From NCBI GenBank assembly GCA_033675265.1, contig JAUJYZ010001409.1, positions 1-64,000 of the forward strand: DNA of 64,000 nucleotides, given 5' to 3'. Positions 1-10,200 of the stretch are shown here, one piece after another. The first letter of the stretch is position 1, and the number at the start of each line of letters is the position of its first letter. This DNA is from Actinostola sp. cb2023. Its lineage: Eukaryota > Cnidaria > Anthozoa > Actiniaria > Actinostolidae. Below the pieces are notes generated by a model. That model did no database searches and was not told where the DNA came from. It was given only the letters and a program-made list of their open reading frames with translations. The position numbers and the translations under genes are program-made.

Positions 1-599
1 TTGGCAGCAAACTGCAGATTTTCCCATGGAATTTTCTGTACATCGTCGCCATGTTACCTGTAGCCAGGAATGGTGTATTCTGGCCATTGAGTAAGCACTT
101 CTTTCCCCACTCCTCGATGATAGCAACAACCTTCTCATTCCCACATTTCCCCTTCAAGCTTCAGATACAGTGCCGATGTTATTGTAAACAGGAATTCCCA
201 GGATCGTCATGTACTTTTGTGCAAAGTCCATCCGTATCTCGTGTTCAAAGTGATGCTCTTCAAAGTTAACTGTTTGTGAACTCTTGATGAAAGTCTTGAT
301 CCAATTCAATCCATTCTTCAACGAATCCTTTCCCTTGAAATAAACCGCTGGTCTTCAAACGTAACATCATCTGCAAGAATATCGAACGTTTCTGGAGTGT
401 ACTTGAACTGGAACAACGTCAGGATATTTTGCACGATCTTTTTTCGAGAATTGACGATTTCCTCAACATCATCCACACTCGAATTTTCCACTGGTGCGGA
501 TTTAGGCTGTCTTATTTTCTCAGGGCTTGCAAGGACGTGAAAAGCAGTATAACTCTGAACTCCTGTGTATAAAATGCTAGCTGGACAAAGCCACTCCAT
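1..599 (-). pseudogene. NTF2-like small protein, frameshifted paralogue of the gene at 6529-7134
   Basis: Read on the minus strand from an ATG at 599, this encodes a hydrophobic N-terminus and then a stretch (ILADDVTFED) that matches the intact paralogue (TYSDDVEFEDP). Similarity continues to the window edge only by changing frame at least three times. The first change is near 327, after FEDQ. The second is near 160, before a segment resembling LYVELEG. The third is near 150, after which HGKICSLLP parallels HGKVANVII. Anchors such as EEHHFEHEIRMD versus KEHHYEDQFIVE show that the whole domain is present. The Y/F-x-DDVxFED pattern is typical of NTF2/SnoaL-like folds, but I do not recognise the exact family. 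Several frameshifts point to a pseudogene; multiple consensus errors are the alternative. The 5' end of this locus is upstream of 599 on the plus strand and nothing is seen to keep it expressed. Confidence 0.7.
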
Positions 600-899
600 A
601 GTTGTACACGTAGATCCAAACAACTCATTCGACCCCAAAAACTTTGTCATGCAACGGTGAAACCCAGAACAATATATGCCAGTTAAGCCTTCCGTGATTC
701 CATATATTTAGGAATTAGTTTTGTGGCGATTTGAGCGTCGTTTTGAGCGTTCTGTTTATGAATACTTTAGAAGGACGCTGTAAACAAACTGCCCGCCATC
801 TTGAAAGGTGACCACAATGCATTGCAGGTTTATTTAACCACAGGAAGCCCAAACCTTGGTCATGTTGTCACTAGCTAAAATTCTATTTTTGTTTTACAG

Positions 900-3800
900 A
901 GACCGATGGACCCTGGGGATTTGCTTTTCTTCCATATTTTACTGGGAAACCTGGTAAGCTGATCAAAATGGTCACATTTAAAGTTTACTCCAAGAGCATC
1001 CCTTCCATATAATAATATAAATGGTGTCATAGTACATAAGACGAGGTTCTATACCTTCATTTCATTCCTTTACGCACTTTATTAACTTACTTTAATAGCG
1101 AAAACTAGTTTCGTTTTCTCAACCTCCTCAGTTCGCTAATGCACTTGTCAATGTTTAGCCCCAGGGGGGGGGGGGCCGGGCATACCCAGGGGGATTTGAC
1201 ATTTTACCCCATTTCATGTCAAATTCCCTGCCCAGGGGATAAGTGCTGGTGTCAAATACCCCTACCCTAGGGGTTAAATTAAATGATGAAATGTCAGTAT
1301 TACCCCAAAAGCTGCTTTTGAATCCATAAACTTTAATTCATTTCAGCATTGCTATGATAGGTTTCAGATGAGATCCTAATTAGAATCAGATATCATGTAT
1401 ATCTTAAATCAAGGTTGAGGTGAAAGTTCGGTTCCGCTTCACTACGAATACACACGTGGACTTGACAGCGATCAAAATGGCGTGCAATTCGATACTCGGT
1501 CCCAGTCTTTCTCTGCTTTTTAGGGGATAGGCTCCAGGCTCTTGCGCAACCTCGTCAAATGGCCCCTCCCTCGGGATCTTACGTTATGTTCAAATTCCCC
1601 ACCCACGGGAGAGGGGATCGAGTCAAATCCCCCGGGTATGCCCGGCCCCCCACCCCCTGGGGCTAAACATTGACAAGTGCATAAAGATATAATGCGTATT
1701 TTAAAGATATAAATGGTATTGTCCTCAATGCCTTGGGAGTTGGTAATGCGAGCAGGGTCGATCAGTGTGCGAGGGGTTGTGGCAATACCAGAATATATCA
1801 ATTGAAAGGGTCTAAGAATATTAGTGAACTGCATAAAAAAATTGATGAAAAGCTACAATCTCCTTGGGCTCTTGCAATTCCAAAGGAGAATTTAGATTTT
1901 GATCAAAGTCACCAATATATATTGTTCTTGCTGAGACCCCTTCAAATTATGCTCTGAATTGTCTCCTTTGCCACCATTTCCTTTGTCGTCACGTAGTGGG
2001 AGTAGCATTGCATGACCTAAAGGAAATGGCTGTGAAGGAGACATTATGTGACAGAATTGCATGACAGTTAACAAAGGAAATGACAGTGAAGGAACATTGT
2101 GTGACAGAATTGCATGACAGTTAACAAAGGAAATGGCTGTGAAGGAGACATTGTGTGACAGAATTGCATGATAGTTAACAAAGGAAATGGCTGTGAAGGA
2201 GACATTGTGTGACAGAATGGCATGACAGTTAACAAAAGAATCGGCTGTGAAGGAGATATTGCGTGACAGAATTGCATGATAGTTAACAAGGAAATGGCTG
2301 TGAAGGAGACATTGTGTGACAGAATTGCATGACAGTTAACAAAGGAAATGGCTGTGAAGGAGACATTGTGTGACAGCATTGTGACAGTTAACAAAGGAAA
2401 TGGCTGTGAAGGAGACATTATGTGACAGAATTGCATGACAGTTAACAAAGGAAATGGCTGTGAAGGAGATATTGCGTGACAGAATTGCATGACAGTTAAC
2501 AAAGGAAATTGTGTGAAGGAGACATTGTGTGACAGCATTGTGTGACAGTTAACAAAGGAAATGGCTGTGAAGGAGACATGTGACAGAATTGCATGACAGT
2601 TAACAAAGGAAATGGCTGTGAAGGAGACATTGTGTGACAGCATTGTGTGACAGTTAACAAAGGAAATGGCTGTGAAGGAGACATGTGACAGAATTGCATG
2701 ACAGTTAACAAAGGAAATGGCTGTGAAGGAGACATTGTGTGACAGCATTGTGACAGTTAACAAAGGAAATGGCTGTGAAGGAGACATTATGTGACAGAAT
2801 TGCATGACAGTTAACAAAGGAAATGGCTGTGAAGGAGATATTGCGTGACAGAATTGCATGACAGTTAACAAAGGAAATGGCTGTGAAGGAGACATTGTGT
2901 GACAGCATTGTGTGACAGTTAACAAAGGAAATGGCTGTGAAGGAGACATGTGACAGAATTGCATGACAGTTAACAAAGGAAATGGCTGTGAAGGAGACAT
3001 TGTGTGACAGCATTGTGTGACAGTTAACAAGGAAATGGCTTGAAGGAGACATGTGACAGAATTGCATGACAGTTAACAAAGGAAATGGCTGTGAAGGAGA
3101 CATTGTGTGACAGAATGGCATGACAGTTAACAAAAGAATCGGCTGTGAAGGAGATATTGCGTGACAGAATTGCATGACAGTTAACAAAAGAATCGGGCTG
3201 TGAAGGAGATATTGCGTGACAGAATTGCATGACAGTTAACAAAGGAAATGGCTGTGAAGGAGACATTGTGTGACAGAATTGCATGACAGTTAACAAAGGA
3301 AATGGCTGTGAAGGAGACATTGTGTGACAGAATGGCATGACAGTTAACAAAAGAATCGGCTGTGAAGGAGATATTGCGTGACAGAATTGCATGATAGTTA
3401 ACAAAGGAAATGGCTGTGAAGGAGACATTGTGTGACAGAATTGCATGACAGTTAACAAAGGAAATGGCTGTGAAGGAGACATTGTGTGACAGCATTGTGA
3501 CAGTTAACAAAGGAAATGGCTGTGAAGGAGACATGTGACAGAATTGCATGACAGTTAACAAAGGAAATGGCTGTGAAGGAGACATTGTGTGACAGCATTG
3601 TGTGACAGTTAACAAAGGAAATGGCTGTGAAGGAGACATTATGTGACAGAATTGCATGACAGTTAACAAAGGAAATGGCTGCGAAGGAGATATTGCGTGA
3701 CAGAATTGCATGACAGTTAACAAAGGAAATGGCTGTGAAGGAGACATTGTGTGACAGCATTGTGTGACAGTTAACAAAGGAAATGGCTGTGAAGGAGACA

Positions 3801-5520
3801 TGTGACAGAATTGCATGACAGTTAACAAAGGAAATGGCTGTGAAGGAGACATTGTGTGACAGCATTGTGTGACAGTTAACAAAGGAAATGGCTGTGAAGG
3901 AGACATGTGACAGAATTGCATGACAGTTAACAAAGGAAATGGCTGTGAAGGAGACATTGTGTGACAGCATTGTGTGACAGTTAACAAAGGAAATGGCTGT
4001 GAAGGAGACATTGTGTGACAGCATTGCATGACAGTTAACAAAGGAAATAGAGTGAATTGAATTTTGTAAATATCCCCCTTTTATTTTTATCCAAGGTGTC
4101 CAGACATACTCAAGAGGGTACCACGATACCCTGACTGTCTACTACCTGGAATCCTTCCAGCCCAACCTCAGCACCACCCCATGGTTCCCTGCGCTTCTGC
4201 GGCTCTTCAACATCAGATATATCTTTGCTAAAACCATCACCGCCGAGTTTGTACAACAATGTCAGCTGTCAAAACTTACGACTCTCAACAATGACATCAC
4301 AATCTACATCAGAACCGCTGAGGAGGTGTATGGTTATTTTGAGTTTGTGAAGGTACCTGGAATGGTCGAAGGGGACCTCAAAGGCATGAGAGAATCAGTT
4401 GTTGTTTTTGACTCAGATTTTCCAAGTTCGAGCAGTCTTGGCCATTAATCCCAAAAATGAACATCTCTCTAATGCAACAGCAAAAGTCACCGTCACAATT
4501 GGCAGACCATTTTCATTTTATACACCATGGATTTTGCACTATAATGGCCACCCTGAAGACCATGTAACAAACTGGACCCTCAAAGGACTCGAAGTATCAG
4601 AAAGCGACTTTCTTGATGGCCTGATGAACTTGTATCTATTTCAACCAATCAGATCTGTCATACTCAAAGAATCGACAAAGACTTATGATTACAGTGCCAT
4701 TGTGCAAGTTCCACAAGAGGCATACAATAAAGTAAATACCCCAGGGGGTGGGTGTACTCTGATCAAAATGTGACGGGGAGGTGTGTAGGTTGTACCGGCC
4801 GTAATTATGGCTTTATTTGCACCTCGCTGTACTTTTTGACTGGAGTACACCCCATGAAGTACATACATGTCTATACACAGAGAGCTTCTAGTTTCAGTAG
4901 TTGTAGGGGTGTCGAATATGGTCCCCACAAAAAGTCTCGTTTTTTTCGCAAAAAGCTGTCTGTCTCAAATTTTGAAAACAAAGGAAATTGGCAAAAAAGT
5001 GTCTCGGGCTTGCAAAAAATGCCTTGTCTCGGAGTCTCGCAAAGTCTCACCTTGACCATTCGATACCCCTCTAGAGTTGTTTGTAGGTCGTGTTGTAATT
5101 CATAACAGTAAATGCTTATAAAACTTTTAGGTTGTTGTCTATCAAGGAATCTAACTCACACAATCGCTGTTTTTTCAGGATATTTATTCAACCGAGCATC
5201 TGCTTCTTAAAGTTACCTATCACCCATACTGGTCTTGCAGATATGCCCCGCCCACAACAGTGGTAAATAATCACACTACTGGGCCAAACAAGGAGTATAC
5301 AGACCAAGAGTATGATAAATGGAAGGAGATACAAGTACATCATGTCACTCCTAATTTCATGAGTATTGTTCTTCCTCCCGGGAAACATGAAGTTGTCTGC
5401 TTGTACACGAACCCTTGGTATCAGAAAGTAGGCTTTGTATTGTTTCTATTTATTTTAGTTATGATATTTATGAAAGAAATTCTACAAAAGGCTAGAAAAA
5501 TGACCACTTTTTGGTTATAG
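900..5520 (+). CDS. YfhO-like multi-pass membrane protein, C-terminal exons (apparent frameshift)
   Basis: Three exons join in frame: 900-953, 4096-4731 and 5179-5520 (stop). Acceptors are gttttacag, atccaag and ttttttcag; donors are gtaagc and gtaaat. The protein reads TDGPWGFAFLPYF, then a soluble region containing LLRLFNIRYIF, then KVTYHPYWS, an LPPGKHEVVCLY motif and one final hydrophobic helix (VGFVLFLFILVMIF). The order 'YxPxW - vLPxGKHxVxxxY - TM' is what I know from the C-terminus of bacterial YfhO-type membrane proteins (GT-C-like). Function in this animal is unknown. The N-terminal membrane part must lie left of the window, which puts the 1-599 pseudogene inside or beside this gene. 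Within exon 2 the frame must shift at a T5 run near 4400-4404: VVVF continues as a dead frame ending at 4448, while the homologous-looking continuation (LTQIFQVRAVLAINP) is one base off. This is one extra base, either a sequencing or assembly error or a real lesion. Confidence 0.55.
1139..1682. mobile_element. MITE with ~60-bp terminal inverted repeats
   Basis: The left end atgcacttgtcaatgtttag is mirrored by the right end ending in ..cattgacaagtgcat. Complementarity continues through a G-run/C-run and a cgggcatacccaggggga block. It is about 544 bp long with no coding capacity and sits in the first visible intron of the YfhO-like gene. No clear target-site duplication was found. Confidence 0.75.
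1730..1975. repeat. dispersed repeat, second copy at about 31805-31975
   Basis: The block aaaggagaatttagattttg followed by accccttcaaat and a gtacgtagtggga-like end recurs at 31850-31975 (aaaggagaatttgggttttg, accccttcaaatgg, gagtgggagtaag). The two copies share order but are diverged. The element class is unknown. Confidence 0.5.
2010..4055. repeat. 54-bp minisatellite (about 38-40 units) in an intron
   Basis: Head-to-tail units contain, in order, gacagttaacaaaggaaatg, gctgtgaaggagac, attgtgtgacag and aattgcat. The basic unit is 54 bp. Shortened variants (acatgtgacag; cattgtgacag) alternate in recurring blocks, which suggests higher-order amplification. Because the unit is a multiple of 3, minus-strand frames stay open for hundreds of codons (SPSQPFPLLTVMQFCH repeats). 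These are not credible proteins, since indel variants of 1-7 bp swap frames freely. The array lies between exons at 953 and 4096 of the YfhO-like gene. Confidence 0.95.
4905..5070. mobile_element. short TIR element, family member 1 of 3
   Basis: It starts aggggtgtcgaat and ends attcgatacccct. The interior has aaagtctcgttttttt, ttttgaaaacaaaggaaat and gtctcgcaaagtctc. The same sequence occurs at 59914-60100 and 60600-60802, so this is a dispersed MITE family. Here it lies in the last intron of the YfhO-like gene. Confidence 0.75.
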
Positions 5521-6528
5521 TATTGAATTTCGAAAAAAGATTATTTTAGGGACTTGACATTTATGTAGGGTGTGGTGGGGTGCAAAAATATTATATCTCC
5601 CACCCTCCCCTATTTACAGCCTATATTATTATTATTTGTTTAAATGCCTTGACAGTATTTATTGAAGTTGATAATTTGACATGGTCATTATTCATTATTT
5701 ATGACATTATTGATCAATAATATTACCAGTAAAGACTGTATTTAATGACATTCAAAATGACATACAATAATCATTATCACAACATACATTCTGACATTCA
5801 GTTCAAGAAATGAATAAAACTTAAAACTGAAAGAAAAGGAACTAATTATTTTCTATCAATGCTCTAGCCTACTCCAGACTATACCATCCCCTCCCCTGAC
5901 CCATTTCCACCCCCTCCCTCTCCCATTTCCGTTCAATATGGAATATCATCCGCCATTTTGTCGTTTTTACCGTCGGCTCAGATCTTTTTGTTTGTGATGT
6001 CGTTTATGGGGAATAGTAAAATCCGCTCACAACATTCTCTCGGGTACAAGAAAATACAATGTACTTATAATTACTCTACATTGTGATTGCACTTTCCCTT
6101 GGGATAGGTGACGTCAGACATGGGGAATAATTACTGAAGTGAGCCGTGCTCAATTCAGCGGTAATCCATGTCTTTTTACAATTAAAACTCAAGTTTCTTC
6201 TCCATAAAAATAAAAACAATTGGAAATTATTTCAGAAAATGAATGGACACAACATTCTCTTTGTTTTTATCTATAGATACAGTTAGGCTTCAGTTCTCCT
6301 TTAAGAGCCTGGAGCAGGCTAGCTATATGCAACTTAACTGGGAAACAATGAACGGCTAACAATGAACGGCGTTCACAATGGAACAATGTTCAAAACAAAC
6401 GACTATACGCTCTGCTATTGTATTCTAAAACAATAGACTCCGGTACATGACGACAGAGCCGAAAAATACATGCAAACGGTATACTGTAAATTCAAGGCGA
6501 TACCACAGGGTTCCCAAATTTCCGGGCA
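5521..6528. other. intergenic region between convergent genes
   Basis: This separates the 3' ends of the YfhO-like gene (+) and the NTF2-like gene (-). An aataaaa signal at about 5813 could serve polyadenylation of the plus-strand gene. I see no other coding or structured feature. Confidence 0.5.
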
Positions 6529-7134
6529 TCAAATCAACGATCGAATTATAACATTTGCCACTTTCCCATGCATGTTTCTGAAGAAGCGTGAAGTGAGTCC
6601 CGCGAAAAGGAAAGGAGTGTTATCATGAGTAATAAGGGCTTCGCCGTACAATTCTTCGCGAATCTTTTTGACTTTCTGATGGGCTCCCTTCCCTTCGAGT
6701 TCCACGTAGAGAACCGCTGGCAACTTGAACTCCAGCCCCAGTGACGTCGTGTATTTCTGGTGTACCTCCACGATAAACTGATCTTCGTAGTGATGTTCTT
6801 TCAAACTGAGCGTCTCTGTTTTCAGCCTCGCTGTCAACACAAACGCAAGATTCCTCAGGTTTGCTATCCCTTCAAACGCCATTATTGGGTCCTCAAATTC
6901 GACATCGTCAGAATAGGTGTCAAAATTCCCACTCGTAGCTCTGCACTGCACTATAGATAAGATATTTTCCACCAGAAATTGTCTCGATTCGTCGGGTTCT
7001 ATTCGAGGCAGATTTGGAGCACGTACTGCCCCTCCCTGGCTGCTGTAAAGATGGTACGCTAGATACGCTTGTATTACGCAGTAATACAGAAGAACACTTG
7101 GGATGACACGTTTGAAGACAAATTTCACAACCAT
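6529..7134 (-). CDS. small NTF2-like protein with N-terminal membrane anchor
   Basis: This is a single-exon ORF of 201 codons starting at ATG 7134 (MVVKFVFKRVIP). An in-frame upstream extension to 7209 exists but begins with GTG and is unlikely. Residues about 9-27 are hydrophobic (IPSVLLYYCVIQAYLAYHLY), suggesting a signal anchor. The body carries TYSDDVEFEDP around residue 72-82, followed by FEGIANLRNLAF. This is the acidic-loop-plus-helix layout seen in NTF2/SnoaL-like domains. No catalytic function can be assigned. A broken paralogue lies at 1-599. The start codon is only 80 bp from the left end of the giant foldback element, so the promoter was probably displaced or is now supplied by the element's end. 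Confidence 0.7.
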   Translation of the reverse strand: MVVKFVFKRVIPSVLLYYCVIQAYLAYHLYSSQGGAVRAPNLPRIEPDESRQFLVENILSIVQCRATSGNFDTYSDDVEFEDPIMAFEGIANLRNLAFVLTARLKTETLSLKEHHYEDQFIVEVHQKYTTSLGLEFKLPAVLYVELEGKGAHQKVKKIREELYGEALITHDNTPFLFAGLTSRFFRNMHGKVANVIIRSLI

Positions 7135-7213
7135 TTTAGATATTTCGGGCAAGTTCCAATGCAAGACTGTACAATAAATAAGGTTTGGTAAAGTTTTCTT
7201 CACACCCACTGAC

Positions 7214-7297
7214 GGTAACTACTTCATGTAGGCACAATCACGTAATGGTCCCATGCCATATATGTAAGCACCATATACCCCATTAGGCCTTACCTGC
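7214..7297 (+). repeat. left terminal inverted repeat of the foldback
   Basis: Non-satellite terminal sequence containing ggcacaatcacgtaatgg, accatataccccattagg and ccttacctgcgatacc. It is identical in inverted form to 24250-24334. It begins 80 bp from the NTF2-like start codon. Confidence 0.9.
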
Positions 7298-10200
7298 GAT
7301 ACCTATCCTTAGCTGTCCATACCTATCCTCAGCTGTCCTTAGCTGTGATTAGCTGTCCTTAGCTGTCCTTAGCTGTCCTTAGCTGTCCTTAGCTGTCCTT
7401 AGCTGTGATTAGCTGTCCTTAGCTGTCCTTAGCTGTGATTAGCTGTGATTAGCTGTCCTTAGCTGTCCTTAGCTGTCCTTAGCTGTCCTTAGCTGTCCTT
7501 AGCTGTGATTAGCTGTGATTAGCTGTCCTTAGCTGTCCTTAGCTGTCCTTAGCTGTCCTTAGCTGTCCTTAGCTGTCCTTAGCTGTCCTTAGCTGTCCTT
7601 AGCTGTCCTTAGCTGTCCTTAGCTGTCCTTAGCTGTCCTTAGCTGTCCTTAGCTGTGATTAGCTGTCCTTAGCTGTCCTTAGCTGTCCTTAGCTGTCCTT
7701 AGCTGTCCTTAGCTGTCCTTAGCTGTCCTTAGCTGTCCTTAGCTGTCCTTAGCTGTCCTTAGCTGTCCTTAGCTGTCCTTAGCTGTCCTTAGCTGTCCTT
7801 AGCTGTCCTTAGCTGTCCTTAGCTGTCCTTAGCTGTGATTAGCTGTCCTTAGCTGTCCTTAGTTGTGATTAGCTGTGATTAGCTGTCCTTAGCTGTCCTT
7901 AGCTGTCCTTAGCTGTCCTTAGCTGTCCTTAGCTGTCCTTAGCTGTCCTTAGCTGTGATTAGCTGTCCTTAGCTGTCCTTAGCTGTCCTTAGCTGTCCTT
8001 AGCTGTCCTTAGCTGTCCTTAGCTGTCTGTCCTTAGCTGTCCTTAGCTGTCCTTAGCTGTCCTTAGCTGTCCTTAGCTGTCCTTAGCTGTCCTTAGCTGT
8101 CCTTAGCTGTCCTTAGCTGTCCTTAGCTGTCCTTAGCTGTCCTTAGCTGTCCTTAGCTGTCCTTAGCTGTCCTTAGCTGTCCTTAGCTGTCCTTAGCTGT
8201 CCTTAGCTGTCCTTAGCTGTCCTTAGCTGTCCTTACCTGCCCTTAGCTGTCCTTACCTGTGATTAGCTGTCCTTACCTGTGATTAGCTGTCCTTAGCTGT
8301 GATTAGCTGTCCTTACCTGTGATTAGCTGTCCTTAGCTGTCCTTAGTTGTCCTTAGCTGTCCTTAGCTGTCCTTAGCTGTCCTTAGCTGTAGCTGTCCTT
8401 AGCTGTCCTTAGCTGTCCTTAGCTGTCCTTAGCTGTCCTTAGCTGTCCTTAGCTGTCCTTAGCTGTCCTTAGCTGTCCTTAGCTGTCCTTAGCTGTCCTT
8501 AGCTGTCCTTAGCTGTCCTTAGCTGTCCTTAGCTGTCCTTAGCTGTCCTTAGCTGTCCTTAGATGTCCTTAGCTGTCCTTAGCTGTCCTTAGCTGTCCTT
8601 AGCTGTCCTTACCTGTCCTTAGCTGTCCTTACCTGTGATTAGCTGTCCTTAGCTGTGATTAGCTGTCCTTAGCTGTCCTTAGCTGTCCTTAGCTGTCCTT
8701 AGCTGTCCTTAGCTGTCCTTAGCTGTCCTTAGCTGTCCTTAGCTGTCCTTAGCTGTCCTTAGCTGTCCTTAGCTGTCCTTACCTGTCCTTACCTGTCCTT
8801 AGCTGTCCTTACCTGTGATTAGCTGTCCTTACCTGTGATTAGCTGTCCTTAGCTGTGATTAGCTGTCCTAGCTGTCCTTAGCTGTCCTTAGCTGTCCTTA
8901 GCTGTCCTTAGCTGTCCTTAGCTGTCCTTAGCTGTCCTTAGCTGTCCTTAGCTGTCCTTAGCTGTCCTTAGCTGTCCTTAGCTGTCCTTAGCTGTCCTTA
9001 GCTGTCCTTAGCTGTCCTTAGCTGTCCTTAGCTGTCCCTGCCCTTAGCTGTCCTTACCTGTGATTAGCTGTCCTTACCTGTGATTAGCTGTCCTTAGCTG
9101 TGATTAGCTGTCCTTACCTGTGATTAGCTGTCCTTAGCTGTCCTTAGCTGTCCTTAGCTGTCCTTAGCTGTCCTTAGCTGTCCTTAGCTGTCCTTAGCTC
9201 CTTAGCTGTCCTTAGCTGTCCTTAGCTGTCCTTAGCTGTCCTTAGCTGTCCTTAGCTGTCCTTAGCTGTCCTTAGCTGTCCTTAGCTGTCCTTAGCTGTC
9301 CTTAGCTGTCCTTAGCTGTCCTTAGCTGTCCTTAGCTGTCCTTAGCTGTCCTTAGCTGTCCTTAGCTGTCCTTAGCTGTCCTTACCTGTCCTTAGCTGTC
9401 CTTACCTGTGATTAGCTGTCCTTAGCTGTGATTAGCTGTCCTTAGCTGTCCTTAGCTGTCCTTAGCTGTCCTTAGCTGTCCTTAGCTGTCCTTAGCTGTC
9501 CTTAGCTGTCCTTAGCTGTCCTTAGCTGTCCTTAGCTGTCCTTAGCTGTCCTTACCTGTCCTTACCTGTCCTTAGCTGTCCTTACCTGTGATTAGCTGTC
9601 CTTACCTGTGATTAGCTGTCCTTAGCTGTGATTAGCTGTCCTTAGCTGTCCTTAGCTGTCCTTAGCTGTCCTTAGCTGTCCTTAGATGTCCTTAGCTGTC
9701 CTTAGCTGTCCTTATCTGTGATTAGCTGTCCTTAGCTGTCCTTAGCTGTCCTTAGCTGTCCTTAGCTGTCCTTAGCTGTCCTTACCTGTGATTAGCTGTC
9801 CTTAGCTGTCCTTAGCTGTCCTTAGCTGTCCTTAGCTGTCCTTAGCTGTCCTTAGCTGTCCTTAGCTGTCCTTAGCTGTCCTTAGCTGTCCTTAGCTGTC
9901 CTTAGCTGTCCTTAGCTGTCCTTACCTGTCCTTACCTGTCCTTAGCTGTCCTTACCTGTGATTAGCTGTCCTTACCTGTGATTAGCTGTCCTTAGCTGTG
10001 ATTAGCTGTCCTTAGCTGTCCTTAGCTGTCCTTAGCTGTCCTTAGCTGTCCTTAGCTGTCCTTAGCTGTCCTTAGCTGTCCTTAGCTGTCCTTAGCTGTC
10101 CTTAGCTGTCCTTAGCTGTCCTTAGCTGTCCTTAGCTGTCCTTAGCTGTCCTTAGCTGTCCTTAGCTGTCCTTAGCTGTCCTTAGCTGTCCTTAGCTGTC

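Noticed and set aside
2068..4041. Long minus-strand ORFs of repeated Ser-Pro-Ser-Gln-Pro-Phe type
   Set aside because: They come from a 54-bp tandem repeat whose length is a multiple of 3; indels swap frames and no splice or start context exists.
2010..4055. Possible CRISPR-like array
   Set aside because: Units are contiguous with no unique spacers, and the genome is eukaryotic. The same applies to the 88-bp, 71-bp and 66-bp arrays.
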